DNA of 64,000 bases, taken from assembly GCA_900299145.1 (NCBI GenBank), contig OMIN01000134.1, positions 1 to 64,000 of the forward strand, written 5' to 3'. How positions within the stretch are numbered: position 1 is the first letter of the stretch; each line of letters begins with the position of its first letter. Positions 61,928 to 64,000 of the stretch are shown here, piece by piece. The notes beneath the pieces are model-generated. The model was given only the letters and a program-made list of their open reading frames with translations. It searched no databases and had not been told where the DNA came from. The position numbers and the translations under genes were made by a program. Origin of the DNA: Betaproteobacteria bacterium (lineage in GTDB: Bacteria > Pseudomonadota > Gammaproteobacteria > Burkholderiales > SG8-41).

Positions 61928-63328
61928 ATGAAACACAGGGTAAAACGTGTGCACTTTGTCGGAATAGGCGGCTCCGGCATGAGCGGCATCGCCGAGGTGC
62001 TGCTCAATCTTGGCTATGAGATCAGCGGCTCTGATTTGTCGTCGAATGCAGCGACGCGCCGGCTGGCAAGCTTGGGCGCAACGGTGTTCGAGGGCCACAC
62101 CGCACAAAACATTGTGGCCGCCGACGCGGTAGTGGTGTCTACCGCAGTAAAGGCGGATAACCCCGAAGTCGCTGCTGCACGCGAAAAACACATTCCGGTG
62201 GTACCGCGTGCGTTGATGCTGGCCGAGCTGATGCGCTTGAAGCAGGGCATCGCCATCGCCGGCACGCATGGCAAGACCACCACGACGAGTCTGGTGGCGA
62301 GCGTGTTGTCCGAGGGCGGTCTTGACCCCACGTTCGTGATCGGCGGGCGGCTCAACAGCGCCGGGGCGAATGCACGGCTGGGCGCGGGCGAATTCATTGT
62401 GGTGGAAGCCGACGAGTCCGACGCCTCATTTCTGCATTTGCAGCCGGTGATGGCGGTGATCACCAACATCGACGCCGATCACATGGAGACCTACGGCCAC
62501 TCCATCGACAAGTTGAAGCAGGCGTTCGTTGATTTCACCCAGCATCTGCCGTTCTACGGCATGGTGGTGCTGTGCGTGGATGACGCCAACGTGCGTGACG
62601 TTTTGCCGCGCATAACCAAGCCGGTGACGACATATGGTCTCGCGGCGGAAGCGCAAATACGCGCCGTGGACATCATGCACAGCGGCGGGCAGATGCGCTT
62701 TCGCGTGGTGCGAAAAAATGGGGAAGGTGCGGAGGGCGCAGCCGATCTGCAAGTCACACTCAACCTGCCGGGCATGCACAACGTGCTGAACGCGCTGGCG
62801 GCAATCGCCATTGGCAGCGAAGCGGGTGTTGCCGACGACAAAATCATCAGGGCGCTGGCGGAATTCAAGGGCGTGGGGCGGCGCTTTCAGCGTTACGGCG
62901 AGGCGGCGCTGCCTGGCGGTGGCCATGCCACGGTGATCGACGACTATGGCCATCATCCGGCGGAAATGGCGGCCACCGTGGCGGCAGCGCGTGGTGCATT
63001 TGCCGGGCGGCGGCTGCTGCTCGCGTTTCAGCCGCACCGTTACACGCGTACGCGTGATTGCTTTGAGGATTTCGCCAAAGTCCTGTCGACGGTGGATGCA
63101 TTGGTGCTCACCGAAGTCTACGCCGCGGGTGAAGCACCCATCGTCGCCGCCGACGGCCGGGCGCTGGCACGCGCTGTGCGGCTGCAAGGGAAAGTCGAAC
63201 CGATTTTTGTGGATACCGTGGCGGCAATGCCGGAGGCGATACGTAATTGTGCGCGTGATGGCGACGTGGTGCTGGTGATGGGCGCGGGGTCTATCGGGGG
63301 CGTGGCGGGTCAGGTGGTGGGGCAATGA
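61928..63328 (+). CDS. murC: UDP-MurNAc : L-alanine ligase
   Basis: 466 residues. N-terminal [23 protein letters not shown] loop [18 protein letters not shown] (112-119), [31 protein letters not shown], and [20 protein letters not shown] with [16 protein letters not shown]. It starts stem-peptide synthesis by adding L-Ala. ATG 61928. Its TGA overlaps the murB start (ATGA). Confidence 0.97.
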   Translation: MKHRVKRVHFVGIGGSGMSGIAEVLLNLGYEISGSDLSSNAATRRLASLGATVFEGHTAQNIVAADAVVVSTAVKADNPEVAAAREKHIPVVPRALMLAELMRLKQGIAIAGTHGKTTTTSLVASVLSEGGLDPTFVIGGRLNSAGANARLGAGEFIVVEADESDASFLHLQPVMAVITNIDADHMETYGHSIDKLKQAFVDFTQHLPFYGMVVLCVDDANVRDVLPRITKPVTTYGLAAEAQIRAVDIMHSGGQMRFRVVRKNGEGAEGAADLQVTLNLPGMHNVLNALAAIAIGSEAGVADDKIIRALAEFKGVGRRFQRYGEAALPGGGHATVIDDYGHHPAEMAATVAAARGAFAGRRLLLAFQPHRYTRTRDCFEDFAKVLSTVDALVLTEVYAAGEAPIVAADGRALARAVRLQGKVEPIFVDTVAAMPEAIRNCARDGDVVLVMGAGSIGGVAGQVVGQ

Positions 63329-64000
63329 ATATGGCGGATGCCAAGCCCCTGCAAAAACTGCGCGGCGAGCTGCGGCTGAACGAGCCGATGGCCAAGCACG
63401 TGAGCTGGCGCGCGGGCGGCGAGGCGGCGCGCACGTACGCACCGGCCGATCTGGACGACCTTTCGCTGTTTCTTCGCACAAATTCTTGTGCCGGGGGCTT
63501 GTACTTTGTCGGGCTTGGCAGTAATCTCCTGGTACGCGACGGCGGCCTTAAAGCCACCGTCGTGTTTACGCATTGGGCGTTGCGGCAGATCGCACTGCTG
63601 CCGCGCGCAAGTATGAATGTGGGTGAGGGGGAAAGCGAAATCGAAATTCACGCCGGAGCGGGCATCGCCTCGCCGAAGGTTGCACGTTTCGCCGCGCTGC
63701 ATGGCGCGGAAGGGGCTGAATTTCTCGCCGGCATCCCCGGCACCGTTGGCGGCGCACTGGCCATGAATGCCGGCTGTTATGGCGGCGAGACCTGGAATCT
63801 GGTGAAAGACGTCACCACCATCGACCACGCGGGTGCGTTGCATCACCGTGGGCGGGGCGATTTTGAGATTGGCTACCGTTCGGTGAAACCCATTCGTGCA
63901 GCGGCAGACGAGTGGTTCGTTGCGGCGACATTCGCGGTGCCAAAAGGCGACGGCGAAAAATCTCGCTATAAAATCAAAGACTTACTGAGCAAGCGCATCG
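63325..64000 (+). CDS. murB: UDP-N-acetylenolpyruvoylglucosamine reductase, 5' part
   Basis: Open from ATG 63325 to the window end (225 codons), so the C-terminus is missing. FAD-binding features: [34 protein letters not shown], the [20 protein letters not shown] loop then YGGETW, and GYRSVKP. It reduces enolpyruvyl-UDP-GlcNAc to UDP-MurNAc with NADPH. The start overlaps the murC stop. Start position and gene order are as expected for a dcw cluster. Confidence 0.94.
   Translation, partial: MNMADAKPLQKLRGELRLNEPMAKHVSWRAGGEAARTYAPADLDDLSLFLRTNSCAGGLYFVGLGSNLLVRDGGLKATVVFTHWALRQIALLPRASMNVGEGESEIEIHAGAGIASPKVARFAALHGAEGAEFLAGIPGTVGGALAMNAGCYGGETWNLVKDVTTIDHAGALHHRGRGDFEIGYRSVKPIRAAADEWFVAATFAVPKGDGEKSRYKIKDLLSKRI

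Overview
This window looks like a chromosomal segment of a GC-rich betaproteobacterium of the order Burkholderiales (inference). The signs are a very large set of Bug-type (TctC-like) periplasmic solute-binding proteins, 14 complete plus one C-terminal fragment, a class A RNase P RNA, and a beta-type dcw cluster whose promoter carries MraZ boxes. No tRNA, rRNA, CRISPR array, integrase or transposase was seen.

Bases 1-49,870 are an accessory catabolic landscape. Bug genes, none with a TctA or TctB membrane partner in the window, alternate with metabolic enzymes. These are TauD-type dioxygenases, a D-2-hydroxyacid dehydrogenase, a crotonase, a class III CoA-transferase, two enolase-superfamily proteins (one frameshifted), a DenD-like dehydrogenase, a DapA-like aldolase, a VOC protein, an SDR, an old-yellow-enzyme reductase, two maleate-isomerase-like proteins, and four MFS carriers. 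Such neighbourhoods usually serve capture and breakdown of small organic acids; no substrate can be named from sequence. DNA repair is represented by dinB (next to a MATE exporter) and an AlkC-like glycosylase. rnpB lies at 46,154-46,527.

Bases 50,480-64,000 are the division and cell-wall (dcw) cluster, all on the + strand and mostly with overlapping start and stop codons: MraZ operator, mraZ, rsmH, ftsL, ftsI, murE, murF, mraY, murD, ftsW, murG, murC, and murB (cut by the window end).

Three things stand out. (1) An in-frame TGA in a GrdB/PrdB-like gene (28,248-29,462, minus strand) sits at the U of a UxxCT motif and is followed by a SECIS-like hairpin, so selenocysteine is probably used. 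(2) A second in-frame TGA sits at the first position of a CxxC-like site in a small exported thioredoxin-fold protein (40,859-41,326), also with a suitably placed hairpin, directly downstream of an exported TPR-CHAT protease-like protein. This is a candidate new selenoprotein and a candidate two-gene system. (3) An AT-rich motif of about 28 bp occurs at least 13 times in 64 kb, between genes and inside genes (murF, the AlkC-like gene, the DenD-like gene). Inside murF and the alkC-like gene it appears to replace native codons rather than insert new ones. Separate families of 80-110 bp palindromic repeats also occupy intergenic gaps, and one has invaded a signal-peptide region.
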